From a bacterium (GTDB lineage: Bacteria > Krumholzibacteriota > Krumholzibacteriia > LZORAL124-64-63), in contig JADJYS010000030.1 in assembly GCA_016719645.1 (NCBI GenBank), positions 1 through 37,829 on the forward strand: 37,829 nt of DNA, given 5' to 3'. How positions within the stretch are numbered: the first letter of the stretch is position 1; every line of letters starts with the position of its first letter. A program made the position numbers and the translations under genes. Positions 1 to 8,628 of this stretch are shown here, piece after piece. The notes below the pieces were generated by a model, which worked only from the letters and a program-made list of their open reading frames with translations, did no database searches and was not told the DNA's origin.

Positions 1-518
1 GGCGTGGCGGAAGAAACAGGCCGAAGGTCTTGCGGGCGAGCTGCCGCGCCAGCGCCAGGTAGAGCACCGCGTAAGAGGAAGCTGAGCTCCAGCGCCGTGT
101 AGGCCAGCAGCACCAGCACGGCGTGGCGGCGTAGCCGGGGTCCTCCAACAGCAGGTTGGCCGCCGGCTCGGCGACGGAGAGCAACGCTGGCGATGAACTG
201 CAACCAGAAGAGGCCCGCGCCCGTGACCGAAGGCCCGTCTCGCGCACGCGCAGGCGCTCGATCGCAGCGACAGATCAGCAACGGGGACAGGGACAGCGAC
301 GGAACTCAGGGGCGGGGCCATCGGCGAGTGATTGGTACCCGCGCGTGGATGGCGGCAGACGGCGAGGTGGGCGACCACGGTCGTCGCGGGAGGCCAACCG
401 CCGCCAGAGGTGGGCGAAGCGGCGGTTCTCGTAGAAGACCCACAGGTGGCGTCACGAACAGTAGCGAGTACAGCGGCGGGAACAGGACCCCTCGCTCACC
501 GTCGGCGCGAGGCCTCAT
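1..518 (-). CDS. CcsA/HemX-like cytochrome c assembly protein, partial and frameshifted
   Basis: Probable multi-spanning membrane protein of the CcsA/CcmC/HemX family, which handles heme for c-type cytochrome assembly or sits beside hem genes. The ATG at 518 overlaps the hemG stop (496), so translation is probably coupled. Pieces in different frames resemble the family: an N-terminal membrane stretch (LYSLLFVTPP), then WVFYENRRFAHLWRR, then ERLRVRETG with GLFWLQFIAS, then AVLVLLAYTALELSF and AVLYLALARQLARKTFG near the window edge. The last two match the family pattern of a hydrophobic helix followed by a YL..R.L..K.FG segment. At least three one-base shifts interrupt it and the C-terminus lies beyond base 1. 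The family call rests on fragments; a HemX linked to a following hemA is an alternative within the same family. Confidence 0.5.
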
Positions 519-1973
519 GCCGTCCCTCTCCTTCAGCGCCGGGCGCGGACGCAGACAACCAGTCGAGCACGGCGGCGGCCATGGTTGCGGGATTCCTTGG
601 TGCAGGCGTTGACCGACACGCCGCGGTACGAGCTGCCGGACAGGTGCAGCCGGGCAGGCCGGCCGGGCGCATCACGGGTGATCCGGCGCGGGCGAGCAGG
701 TGGCCGGGCTCGTACTGGGCGATGGCCCGCCGGTGGCGAACACCTGGACCGGCGCGGGCTCGCCGCGCAGGCCCATCGGGCCGCAGCTCGGCGACGGCCC
801 GGTCGCGCGGGCGCCGTCGTCGTCGTCCAGGACGCGCGGGTCGCCGGGGCCGCCGTACACGGCGGTGCAGCACCCGGCCGTCCGGGGCGCGGCCCGGGAG
901 AGATGCTGCTGGTCCACAGGGCGCCCAGCAGGCGGCTGCGCTCGCAGGTGGGATCAGCATGCCGAAGCCGTCGAGGTCGTGGGCCACGTCGCCGCGCGCG
1001 TAGCCCAGGGCGATCACGGCCATCGGCACGTAGGGGATGCCGTCCAGCAGGCCGGACAGCGCGGGGTCGAGGTCGCGCAGGTGGGCGGCGGCCGCGTGGG
1101 CCGGCGCGGCGTGGACGACAGCGTCGCCGTCGAGGTCGCGCCGTCGGCCGCACACGCCAGGTCCCGCCGTCGCGCGAGACCGACGCGACGTCCGCGCCCG
1201 CGCGCCCAGGACCGCGCGGGCGTCGACGCGCAGCGTGCGGGCCAGCGCCGCGGGGAGCGCCGCCATGCCGTCGCGGAAGGAGTGCAGGGTGCCGGACGGG
1301 CCGGCGTCGGCGGCCGCTTGCGCTGCTTCGAGATCGCCGCGAGCGCGCGGAACAGGCTGCCGTGGTCGTGTTCCAGCTCGACCATCCGCGGGAAGGCGCC
1401 GCCAGGCTGGCCGGCGGGCGTCGCCGCCGAAGATGCCCTGACCATCGGGTCGAGCATCAGCTCGCGAAGTCGCGTCCCAGGCGCCGGCGCCCGAACTCCC
1501 AGACCGACTCGTCGGTGGCGGGGGTCGTCGGCCGCGCGGCCCAGATCGCGGCGGCGCGGCACCGGGAGCTCGCCCAGGACGCGCAGCTTGGCGCGCCCGG
1601 GGTGAACAGGTCGGTCTTGAGGAAGGCGGGCGGCGAGGCGGGGATCTCGCGCAGGCGGCCGCCGACCGCTCAGGAAGCGGCGCCGGGCCGCGTCGCTGCT
1701 GCGCACCAGTTCGCCGTTGCAGGTCCAGGCGCTCGACCAGGCGCAGGGTCGCCGGTTCGTTGTCCAGGAAGCCGTTGGGGCCCCTCCAGGCGCCAGCCGT
1801 CGCGCGAGGGTGCGCAGGTTGCCGCCGAAATCGGGCGCTGACTCCAGCACGTCGACCCGCAGGTCGAGCCGGCGCGCCGCCGCACCTTCCAGCAGGCGCA
1901 GGGCCGTGGCCAGGCCCGACACGCCGCCGCCGACCACGATCACGCGCCGCACGTTCCCGGTTCGTTCAGACAC
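496..1973 (-). CDS. hemG: Protoporphyrinogen oxidase, HemY/PPOX type (frameshifted)
   Basis: FAD-dependent oxidase that converts protoporphyrinogen IX to protoporphyrin IX, the step before iron insertion. The N-terminus has the dinucleotide-binding motif VIVVGGGVSGLATALRLLE. Further pieces in shifted frames follow PPOX order: FGGNLRTL, then LRELMLDPMVRA, FPRMVELEHDHGSLF, GDAVVHAAPAHAAAAHL with IPYVPMAVIALGYAR, and a C-terminus with LPGLHLSGSSYRGVSVN, the usual end of the family. The GTG at 1973 (or an alternative GTG at 1952) follows the ferrochelatase end with a short overlap. Total span of about 490 codons suits PPOX. Several single-base shifts break the frame, most likely sequence errors because all conserved blocks are present in order. 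Being the oxygen-using HemY class, it contrasts with the oxygen-independent HemN next door. Confidence 0.8.
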
Positions 1974-3041
1974 GCGCCGCCTCCGTGGAAGGGTTCGCCG
2001 GCCAGTCGTGACGCCAGCAGAGGCGAGCCAGGTCTCGTCGAGGTTGAGCGCGGCGCCGCGGTCGAAGTCCTGCACCCCGGGCTCTCGGCCTCGTGGCGCA
2101 GCTCGAGGTCGAGCTCGTGCAGCGTCTCGATGTGCTCGCAGGTGAAGCTCACCGGCTGCACCAGCAGGCGGCGGCAACCGGCGGCGGCCAGGCGGCGTTT
2201 CGTACGTGATCTCGGGGCCGAGCCACTTGATGGGGCCGACCTTGCTCTGGAAGGCCAGCGGGGCGGGGCCGCCCGGCAGTCGGGCCAGCCAGGCGGCGTG
2301 GCCGTCCGCCGCCAGGGCCGCGCGCGCGCGCTCGTGGACGGCGCTGACCGTGGCGCGGGTCTGGCTCAGGTAGGGGTCGCCGCGCTTCACGAAGCTCTCG
2401 GGCAGGAGTGGGCCACGTAGATCAGGGCGCAGGACTGCGGGTCGGCCCCCGCCTCGGCCCAGCGCCGCAGGCCGCGGCCCGCGTTGGCGGCCAGGGTCGC
2501 GACGGCCGTCCAGCAGGTGCCAGGCCTCCACCACGTGGACCGCGGCGCCCGGGGCGGCGGTCCAGGGCGGCCTGCACGAAGGCGAGCGTGCTGCCGTTGG
2601 TGGCGTCGGAGAACCGGGGGTACATGGGCAGGACCGGAACTGCTCCGCGCCGCGCGCCCGCAGGTCGCGCACGGCCTCGTCGGGGTAGGGGGCGCCAGTA
2701 GCGCATGGCTGGCGCCGCGACCGTCCGGCCGGCCGGCTCCGCCCATCAGCGCGGCCAGGCGCTTCCTGGGCCCGCGTCGTCGGGACCTGCGGCAGGCCCC
2801 GCCGTGGCCCATCTCCAGGTACCGCCGGCGCACGGCCGGGTCGCGCCGGCGCGCGATCAGGCGGCCCAGGACCGGGGAGAGCAGGCGCAGGGATGGGGAT
2901 GATCTGGGGTCCTGGAACAGGTTGCGCAGGAACGGCTCCACGGCGGCGGGGCCCGTCGGGCCCGCCCATGCCGCACAGGATCAGGCCCGTGGTCCGGGCC
3001 GGATCGAGGTGGTCCTGCCGAAAGCGCCTCGGTGCGGTCAT
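1940..3041 (-). CDS. hemH: Ferrochelatase (frameshifted)
   Basis: Inserts Fe2+ into protoporphyrin IX to give heme b. The start reads TTGLILCGMGGPDGP, the family opening, followed by VEPFLRNLFQDP. Later blocks in other frames are LPESFVKRGDPYLSQ (loop carrying the metal-binding His region), LAFQSKVGPIKWLGP, and VSFTCEHIETLHELDLELR, which holds the HIETLHELD signature with the catalytic acidic residues. The final part includes LNLDETWLASLLASRLAGE. The family usually has 310-360 residues; this span is about 367 codons. It lies between hemN (8 bp upstream) and hemG (overlap). Indels near 2200, 2390 and 2700 split it into pieces; with every motif retained it looks like an intact gene in faulty sequence. 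Confidence 0.88.
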
Positions 3042-3048
3042 CCTCGCC

Positions 3049-4429
3049 TCAGATGGTCTTGGAGAACAGGGGCTTCCCGCTCGTGCGGTCCAGGTAGGCG
3101 TCCAGCTCCATGCAGAGGTTGCGCACGAAGAAGCGCCCCAGGTCGGCAGCGCACGCGGTCGGGCAGGAACTCCACGAAGCCCTCGTCGACGTGGGGCGCA
3201 GACGGGTCAGCCCGTCGGCCAGCAGCTCGTCGGCGGGCGCGCCGAAGCCGGGCACGGTCAGCGCGTAGGCGGTTCCAGGTTGCACATCAGGTTGAGGATC
3301 GCCAGGCGGCGCAGACGGTCGTCGTCGCTGAGGCGGTGCCCTTGACGACCGGCAGGCCTGGCGTCGACCGCGCCCGGTAGCCGTCGAGCTCGGCGTCGTT
3401 CTGGACGGAAGCGGTCGCACACGTCGCCGATGCCGCTCATGCCGAAGGGCCGGTATGTGGGGCGCCGGGCGCGTCGTTAGCCCGCATGAAGTTGCGGTGC
3501 GAGGGCGCCGCTCGCGCAGGGCGACCGCGAGCTCGTCGTCGCGGCGGGCGAAGTGGTCGATGCCGACCCAGTCGTGGCCCGCCTCGGCGAAGAGGTCGAT
3601 CGCCATGCGGAACAGCTCCGAACTTCTCCAAAGCCCCGGACGGCATGTTGTCGGTGTTGATGAGCTTCTGCTGCGGGCGCACCCAGGGCACGTGGGCGTA
3701 GCTGAAGCAGGCCACGCGGTCGGGTCCCTGCTCGATGATGTCGCGCAGGGTGCGCGCAAGGAGTCGCGCGTCTGTTCCAGCCGGCCGTAGACTGGCAAGG
3801 TCGGTTGGCGCGCCTCGTAGCAGCCTCGCGGCAGGCGTGGTACAGCTCAGCGTGCGGTCGCGCTTCTGCAGCCGGCCGATGGCCTTCTGCCCGCGGGCTC
3901 GGGAAGTCCTGCACGCCCAGGCTGATGCGGTTGAAGCCCTGCGCGCGCAGGAAGCGCGCCTGCTCAGGGCGTGCCGATGCGCGGGTCGACTCTCGATCGA
4001 GACCTCGCCCCGCGGGTCGATGGCGAACGCCGCGCGCAGCAGGCCCAGGGCGCGCTCGACCTGGTGGTCCTTCCGGAAGTTGGGCGTGCCGCCGCCCCAG
4101 ATGCAGCTGCGACGCGCCGGCCCGGGCCCAGCACGTCCACCACCGTCGCGCTAAGCTCGCTCGACGCGGTCGAGGGTAGTCGTCGACGGCGCCTTCTCCG
4201 TTGGAGACGACGGCGTTGCAGCCGCAGTAGTGGCAGTGCTTGGCGCAGAAGGGCAGGTGCAGGTAGAGCGAGAGCTCGTCGCCGGGCCGGGCGGCCAGCT
4301 CCCGCAGCGCCTCCCGGTAGTCGCCTCGCCGAAGTCGGCGGTCCAGGCCGGCACCGTCGGGTAGCTCGTGTACCGCGGTCCCGGCTTGTCGTGCTTCTCG
4401 AGAAGGTCGCGCGGAACGTCCAGGGCCAT
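3049..4429 (-). CDS. hemN: Oxygen-independent coproporphyrinogen III oxidase (frameshifted)
   Basis: Radical-SAM enzyme that decarboxylates coproporphyrinogen III to protoporphyrinogen IX without oxygen. The N-terminus contains KPGPRYTSYPT, the family opening, and YLHLPFCAKHCHYCGCN with the C-x3-C-x2-C cluster motif (around 4215-4265). Downstream blocks are CFSYAHVPWVRPQQKLI, FRMAIDLFAEAGHDWVGI with DHFARRDDELA, GFGMSGIGDVCDRF, LNLMCNLE, and the C-terminal LYLDRTSGKPLFSKTI-type end. These distinguish true HemN from HemW-like proteins, which lack this C-terminus. ATG at 4429 follows the hemE stop by one base. Span of about 460 codons equals the usual HemN length. Several one-base shifts interrupt the frame. 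Confidence 0.92.
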
Positions 4430-4430
4430 C

Positions 4431-5459
4431 TCAGTCCCCTCGCGGTACGCCTGCGGACGGTCGCGACCAGGGTCTCGACCGCGGCGATCGGCGCCTCGGG
4501 CAGGATGCCGTGCCCGAGGTTGAAGACGTGACCGGCGGCGCCGCGGCTGGCGCGGCAGATCTCCGGCGCGCGGCGGCGGATCTCCTCGTGGCTACCGAAC
4601 AGGCACAGCGGGTCCAGGTTGCCCTGCGGCCCGGGCGGGGTAGGCGCGGGCGGCGACCGCCAGGTCGAGCGTCCAGTCCACGCCGAACGCCTCGGCGTCG
4701 AGGCGTGCGCACGTGGTCGAGGTAGGGCGCTGCCCTTCAGGAAGTAGACGCGGGGCACGCCCGCGCCCTTCAGGCCCGGCCAGATCCGCCGCAGCCCGGG
4801 CATGATGATGCGCTCGTAGTCCTGCGGGTGCAGGATGCCGCCCCAGGTGTCGAAGATCTGACCGCATCGACGCCCGCCTCGACCTGCATCAGCAGGTAGT
4901 CGGTGATCTGGTCGGCCAGCTTGTCCAGCAGGCGCGACAGAAGCGCCGGGTCGGAGTAGAGCATCGCCTTGAGGTGCCGGTAGTCCTGGAGCCGCCGCCC
5001 TCGATCATGTAGGCCGCCAGCGTGAACGGCGCGCCGGCGAAGCCGATCAGGGGTGCGGTCCCCGAGCTCGCGCTTGATCATCCGCACGGCCTCGGCCACG
5101 TAGCCGGTGTGCTCGCGCGAGTCGACGACGTGCAGGGCGTCCACGTCGGCCGCCGCGCGCACGGTGTGGTGCATGCGCGGGCCGTGGTCGTCGAAGGAGA
5201 AGGGGGCGCCCATCGGCTCCAGCGGCACCAGGATGTCGCTGAACAGGATGGCCGCGTCGAAGCCGAAGCGGCGGATCGGGCAGCGTCACCTCGCAGGCCA
5301 GCTCGGGCGTCTTGACAGGCCGATGAACGAGGTCTTCTCGCGCACGGCGCGGTACCGGGCAGGCAGCGGCCTGCCTGCCCGCATGATCCAGATGGGCGTG
5401 CGCTCGTGCGCCTCGCACCTCAGGGCGGACAGGTAGGGGCCGGTCGGCAGCGTGGCCAT
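4431..5459 (-). CDS. hemE: Uroporphyrinogen decarboxylase (frameshifted)
   Basis: Decarboxylates the four acetate chains of uroporphyrinogen III to give coproporphyrinogen III. The start MATLPTGPYLSALR precedes PIWIMRAGRPLPARYRAVR, corresponding to the substrate-binding PIWxMRQAGRxLPxYR block with a small indel. Other blocks are EPMGAPFSFDDHGPRMHHTVR, an AGL..EGG..QDY segment, LADQITDYLLMQVEAGVDA, GLRRIWPGLKGAGVPRVYF, GVDWTLDLA, QGNLDPLCLFGS and the diagnostic FNLGHGILPEAPI near the end. About 343 codons, the family norm. First gene of the leftward heme unit, with its promoter at 5531-5572. Indels at about 4440, 4735, 4860, 5050 and 5310 break the frame. Confidence 0.92.
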
Positions 5460-5530
5460 GTCATCTCCCGGATGGGGCCGTCGCAACGGGGCCGGCGCCG
5501 GGGCGCGGGCGACCGCCGCGCGCCGGAGGA

Positions 5531-5572
5531 AATCTAGTCGCGGAGGCGGTTTCCTGTCACGAAGACGTCACG
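5531..5572 (-). promoter_or_regulatory. hemE operon promoter with GTGAC-N6-GTGACA direct repeat
   Basis: On the minus strand a -35-like GTGACA (5555-5560) and a -10 TAGATT (5531-5536) are separated by 18 bases. The -35 is the second half of a direct repeat; the plus-strand text at 5555-5572 is TGTCACGAAGACGTCACG. The two GTGAC units lie 11 bp apart, one helical turn. An 18-base block differing at only one position occurs upstream of hemC (21831-21848), again followed by TAGATT. The predicted leader to hemE is about 65 bases. Promoter strength and the binding factor are inferred; the shared block is seen directly. Confidence 0.6.
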
Positions 5573-5603
5573 CGGCGGGATTTTCGGGGTCGCCGCGGGG
5601 CGG

Positions 5604-5953
5604 TCAGCGGCCGAGAAGCCCAGGTTGCGCAGCAGGTCGAGCCACGATCGCCCGGGCGGCCGGCGGGGGGTTCTCGAAGAGGAAGCCGGTGGCCGCGAGG
5701 TCGGGATTCACGTCCCGCCCCGCCCAGCGGCAGACGGCGGTGACGTAAGCTCCGCGGCGCCCGGCGGCGCCGGCGGGCAGCAGGATGCGCAGGTCGTGGC
5801 GCGAGCCGACGGGGATCTCCCGCTGGCCGACCAGCCGCAGGCCCTCGCCGGTGAGGTCCACGGCGCGGCCCAGCTCCTCGCCGGTCGCGGCGTCGAGGAC
5901 CTGCAGGTAGAGGATCAGGGCCGCCGCTTCTGGCGGCGCTGGGTCGTGTTCAT
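5604..5953 (-). CDS. PilZ-domain protein, c-di-GMP receptor type
   Basis: Small cytoplasmic protein with a PilZ domain. The ATG at 5953 has a GAGGAG ribosome site 7 bases upstream and begins MNTTQRRQKRRP, which carries the RRxxR c-di-GMP-binding motif. One C is missing around 5915; beyond it the frame continues LILYLQVLDAATGEELGRA, VDLTGEGLRLVG (the D-x-S/T-x-x-G motif), then the beta strands SRHDLRILLP, VTAVCRWAGRDVNPD and AATGFLFENPP. An alternative GTG at 5960 stays in frame with the body but loses the RRxxR motif and has a badly placed ribosome site. The C-terminus (stop 5604) may also be shifted: another frame there reads LDLLRNLGF. It lies alone between the heme operon and the OmcS-like operon; what it controls is not visible. 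Confidence 0.7.
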
Positions 5954-6030
5954 CGCGCACTCCTCGGCGGGCGGCTCCGGGCGCGGAGGCTGCCGGCCGT
6001 CGGTGTCATCGGCTGACGACGGCCGCACTT

Positions 6031-6068
6031 GAGAAAACGGGCCCCGCACCGTCCTGGTGCGGGGCCCG
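6031..6068 (-). terminator. Rho-independent terminator after the OmcS-like gene
   Basis: Perfect 13-bp stem: CGGGCCCCGCACC (6038-6050), loop GTCCT, GGTGCGGGGCCCG (6056-6068). Read on the minus strand it is followed by GTTTTCTC. It lies 44 bases after the stop of the OmcS-like gene and is correctly oriented to end that transcript. Confidence 0.85.
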
Positions 6069-6111
6069 CAGGATTGTCGCGTCACCCGGCCGGGACCGGG
6101 GACTCATCGGG

Positions 6112-7235
6112 TCAGTGCCCGCCGGCCTCGTAGTGCGCGTCGCCGAAGTCCTTCACGTGGCACTTGTTGCACAGCGACCGCTGGTTGGTCACCAGGGTGT
6201 AGCCGTAGTCCTTGTTCGCCACGTCGTCGGCCGAGGCGCCGACGTCGGTCGCCAGCGGGTGCGAGCTGATCAGGTGCGTGGACGTGAAGTCCCAGCGGCC
6301 CGCGTCGGCGAAGGGCGAGGCGTGCGAGCGGTGGCAGGTCAGGCACATGACCTGGTCCTGGGGTGGGGCCCTGGGTGTAGTTCAGGGGATCGATGGTCTC
6401 GAGGTCGACGTTGACGGCCTCGAAGGGCACCAGGCCGCGGTACGAGGTGGCGGGGTCGCCGCCGGAGGTCTGGTCGGTGCTGATGTAGGCGTTGTAGGTC
6501 GCGGCGACCAGGCTGCCCATGTCCTCGCCCGTCGGGTGCACGAAGTCCGTGGTGTTGCCCGCGTGGAGGTCGGTGTGGCAGTTGGCGCACCACTCGCTCA
6601 TGCCCGACTTGTAGACGGTGTGCGAGAGGTCGGTCTCGGGCACGCCCGTGGGGCTGTTGCCCAGGGTGCGGCGGCTGTTGCCCAGGGCGATCGGGGCGGG
6701 GCTGTCGAAGGTATAGCGCGCGCCGCCGTAGATGGGGCCGGTGCCTTCGTCGCCGTACAGCAGGCGGTAGTTCTCGTTGCCGTGGGGGTCGTGGCAGCTG
6801 GTGCAGGTCAGGTACTGGCTGTCGAAGTCGCCGCCGGGGCCGCGGCCAGGACGGGATCCCGGACGATGCCGTAGGCCGGCGAGATGACGTTGTGGCCGTG
6901 CGTAGCCCTGGGTGGAGCCGGCGCGCGGGGGTGGTCCAGGAGAAGGTCTTGGTGACCCAGTAGAAGTCGCCACCGGCGCCCCAGCCGAAGCCGCCGGCGA
7001 ACTGGCCGTAGGCCGCGTGGCACTTCAGGCAGGTGTCGCTGGCGTTGCCGTTGTTCAGCAGGTAGGCGTTGCCCGCGGGATGATTGACATCCACGACGTT
7101 GCCGTTCTGGCTGTTGTGCATGGTGTGGCAGCCGGCGCAGTAGGCCACGCCGCCGTCATGGAACGCCAGGGCGGCGCCGCTGCTCAGGGCGAGAGCCAGG
7201 ACGATGGTTGCGGAGATCAACAGTTTGTGCTTCAC
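6112..7235 (-). CDS. OmcS-like hexaheme c-type cytochrome (nanowire subunit family)
   Basis: Secreted hexaheme cytochrome resembling Geobacter OmcS, the subunit of heme-stacked extracellular filaments. The GTG at 7235 has a GGAGG site 7-8 bases upstream; residues 1-24 form a Sec signal peptide ending AALA. The mature protein starts FHDGGVAYCAGCHTMHNS, nearly the OmcS N-terminus. Later blocks keep OmcS order: TCLKCHAAYGQ, GGDFYWVTKTFSW, GHNVIS, LTCTSCHDPHGN, GMSEWCANCHTDLH, PFEAVN, VMCLTCHRSHAS with RWDFTSTHL, and RSLCNKCHVKDF near the C-terminus. That gives six CXXCH. The second His of CHTMH lies at mature position 16, the residue I recall donating an axial ligand to the next subunit in OmcS filaments. 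Two one-base shifts (about 6360 and 6840) split it. Its neighbour is an NHL protein, as I recall for omcS in Geobacter. Family firm; filament formation inferred. Confidence 0.88.
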
Positions 7236-8339
7236 AGAATCGCCTCCGAGGTGTGCCGACGGGCGAGGCCCGGCGACTGGGGTTGAGTGGGCGACCTGGT
7301 CGCCCCGGCCGGCGTTGCTTCCGGCCATCGCGTCTTGCGACGAGAACACGAAACGATGCCGAACCCTTGACATGCGAACAATCCTCTCGGCCCCGCCGCG
7401 CGGGGCCTTCCGCTCTCTCCTGCTTCCGTGCCGAAGATCCCGAAGGCCTGGACGCGGCCCTCGTAGCCCTGGGCCACGAGGATGCGTCCGGGCGTCGCGG
7501 CGATCGCGAGGGGGGTGGTAGAGCTGCCCGGGCGCGCCGCCGAACGAACCGAACTCGGACTTGAAGACGTGGTCGCGATCGTGGACCAGCACCGTGTGCC
7601 GCATCCGGTCGAGGACCAGGACCTCGCCACCGGGGCCGAACGCGACGCCGACCGGGAAGGCGAGGCGGCCCGGGCCGGTGCCCGCCCGGCCGAAGGAGCC
7701 GGCGTCCTCGCCGTCCGCCGTGCGGACCAGCACGAGGTGCAGCTCGCCGCCGGGGATGTAGAGGCGGCCGTCGGGGGCCTCGGCGGGACGGCCGAGCTCC
7801 GACTGCTCGCTGACGCCTTCAAGGGCGCGGTGCCAGAGGACGCGGCCCGTCGCCGCGTCGTGCTTGGTCAGCGTGCCGGCGAACTTGTCGAGGGACACGT
7901 AATTCCCGTCGGCGCCGACGATCAGGTGGTCGGGCCGCCACTGCGGCGTGGGCCGCTCGACGTCGAAGCGCAGCGGCTCGCCGCGCAGGTCGAGCTTGCG
8001 CAGGGGTGCGTTCGCCGTCGGGGCCGCGGTCGATGAAGACGAAGCCGCCAATCGCGCTCGAGGCAGCCGTCGACGGGGGTGGAGAGGGGCGGCGGCGAGG
8101 CTGGTGGTGAACAGGGTGATCCCGTGACCGTCCACCACGTGGAAGCTCACGCCCCGCTCGTCGGTGACGCAGACGTCACCGGTCGCGGGATCGACGCTCA
8201 AAGCGATGGGACGGACCAGGCCGGCCTCCCCCACATCCAACCGCACGGCGCTCTCGAAATGAAAAGCGATCGTTCCGTTCGCCACGAGAGGGCAAAGGGA
8301 GATCGTCAGGGCGATGCAAAATGCGCGTCGGCTTGTCAC
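7232..8339 (-). CDS. NHL-repeat beta-propeller protein, exported (frameshifted)
   Basis: Predicted periplasmic or extracellular beta-propeller upstream of the OmcS-like cytochrome. The GTG at 8339 gives a signal peptide (RRAFCIALTISLCPLVANG). The body has NHL-type blades: RPIALSVDPATGDVCVTDE, GADGNYVSLDKFAGTLTKHD, EAPDGRLYIPGGELHLVLV, then GTGPGRLAFPVGVAFGPGG with EVLVLDRMRHTVLVHD, and GQLYHPPLAIAATPGRILV. Shifts occur near 8020-8090 and 7510. After AFGIFGTEAGE no stop appears in any frame before the cytochrome; the reading frame ends at a TGA (7234-7232) overlapping the next GTG. Those last 60 or so codons look non-proteinaceous and contain hairpins, so the real end may be near 7420 with a lost stop. 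Role inferred: assembly or anchoring of the cytochrome. Confidence 0.7.
7289..7407 (-). other. Hairpin-rich segment preceding the OmcS-like gene
   Basis: Between the last NHL blade and the cytochrome start are four inverted repeats: GGCCCCG-CCGCG-CGGGGCC (7389-7407), CGTC-TTGC-GACG (7331-7342), GGCCGG-N8-CCGGCC (7307-7326), and GGGCGACC-T-GGTCGCCC (7289-7305). On the minus strand the second becomes a GCAA tetraloop. The block fits a processing or differential-expression leader for the cytochrome. No T-run follows the first hairpin, and I could not match it to a known riboswitch; the GEMM core was looked for and not found. Confidence 0.4.
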
Positions 8340-8351
8340 GGGGGTGTCACC
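8335..8351 (-). promoter_or_regulatory. GTGAC-N6-GTGACA repeat at the NHL/OmcS-like operon start
   Basis: The minus strand reads GTGACACCCCCGTGACA, the same half-sites and 6-base spacing as in the hemE and hemC promoters. A further single CGTGACA lies at 8430-8436. The second half-site coincides with the proposed GTG start (8339), so the element would lie at the 5' end of the message. Operator function is inferred from the shared spacing. Confidence 0.4.
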
Positions 8352-8441
8352 AGAATCGGATGTGTGCGGGCAGCACGGTGTTCATCAATTCACATTCAAG
8401 TTGCCTTGGCGGGGCCAGTCGCCCCCGCTTGTCACGGAAAT

Positions 8442-8471
8442 ATCATAGCCTTTCTGTTACCATTTCGTCAA
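8442..8471 (-). promoter_or_regulatory. Sigma-70-type promoter for the NHL/OmcS-like operon
   Basis: The minus strand has TTGACG (8466-8471), an 18-base spacer and TATGAT (8442-8447) in an AT-rich island (8430-8545) that stands out from the GC-rich surroundings. The expected start is near 8434, about 95 bases before the GTG. No gene is seen in 8340-8562 apart from this promoter, the repeat and the hairpin of the upstream operon. Confidence 0.6.
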
Positions 8472-8562
8472 AGGCATTTTGAAGCGAACGCTCTCAAATT
8501 GCGAATAATCTCCATTTTTGACAATAGATGCCAAAATCGGCGGATGGGGGGTCATGGGACGA

Positions 8563-8588
8563 GGCCGGCTCCCCGAGGAGCCGGCCTG
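8563..8588 (-). terminator. Strong hairpin after the 42-heme gene
   Basis: An 11-bp perfect stem AGGCCGGCTCC/GGAGCCGGCCT with a 4-base loop, 40 bases past the stop of the 42-heme gene. No T-run follows on the minus strand (six Ts precede it), so it may act as a 3'-end-protecting hairpin or a factor-assisted terminator. Confidence 0.55.
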
Positions 8589-8628
8589 TTAAAAAACATA
8601 CCAGATGGTGACGGTCAGTTCACAGCGG

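Noticed and set aside
1..5459. Heme genes as pseudogenes
   Set aside because: All catalytic blocks are kept in order in five adjacent genes, and errors also hit essential def at the other end; sequence error is simpler.
7366..7395. TTGACA on the plus strand as a promoter
   Set aside because: No -10 within 16-19 bases and no plus-strand gene downstream.
7235..7440. c-di-GMP (GEMM) riboswitch before the OmcS-like gene
   Set aside because: Such switches precede some Geobacter cytochromes, but the GEMM core (CAAACC..GGGACGCAAAGCC) is not present; only generic hairpins are.
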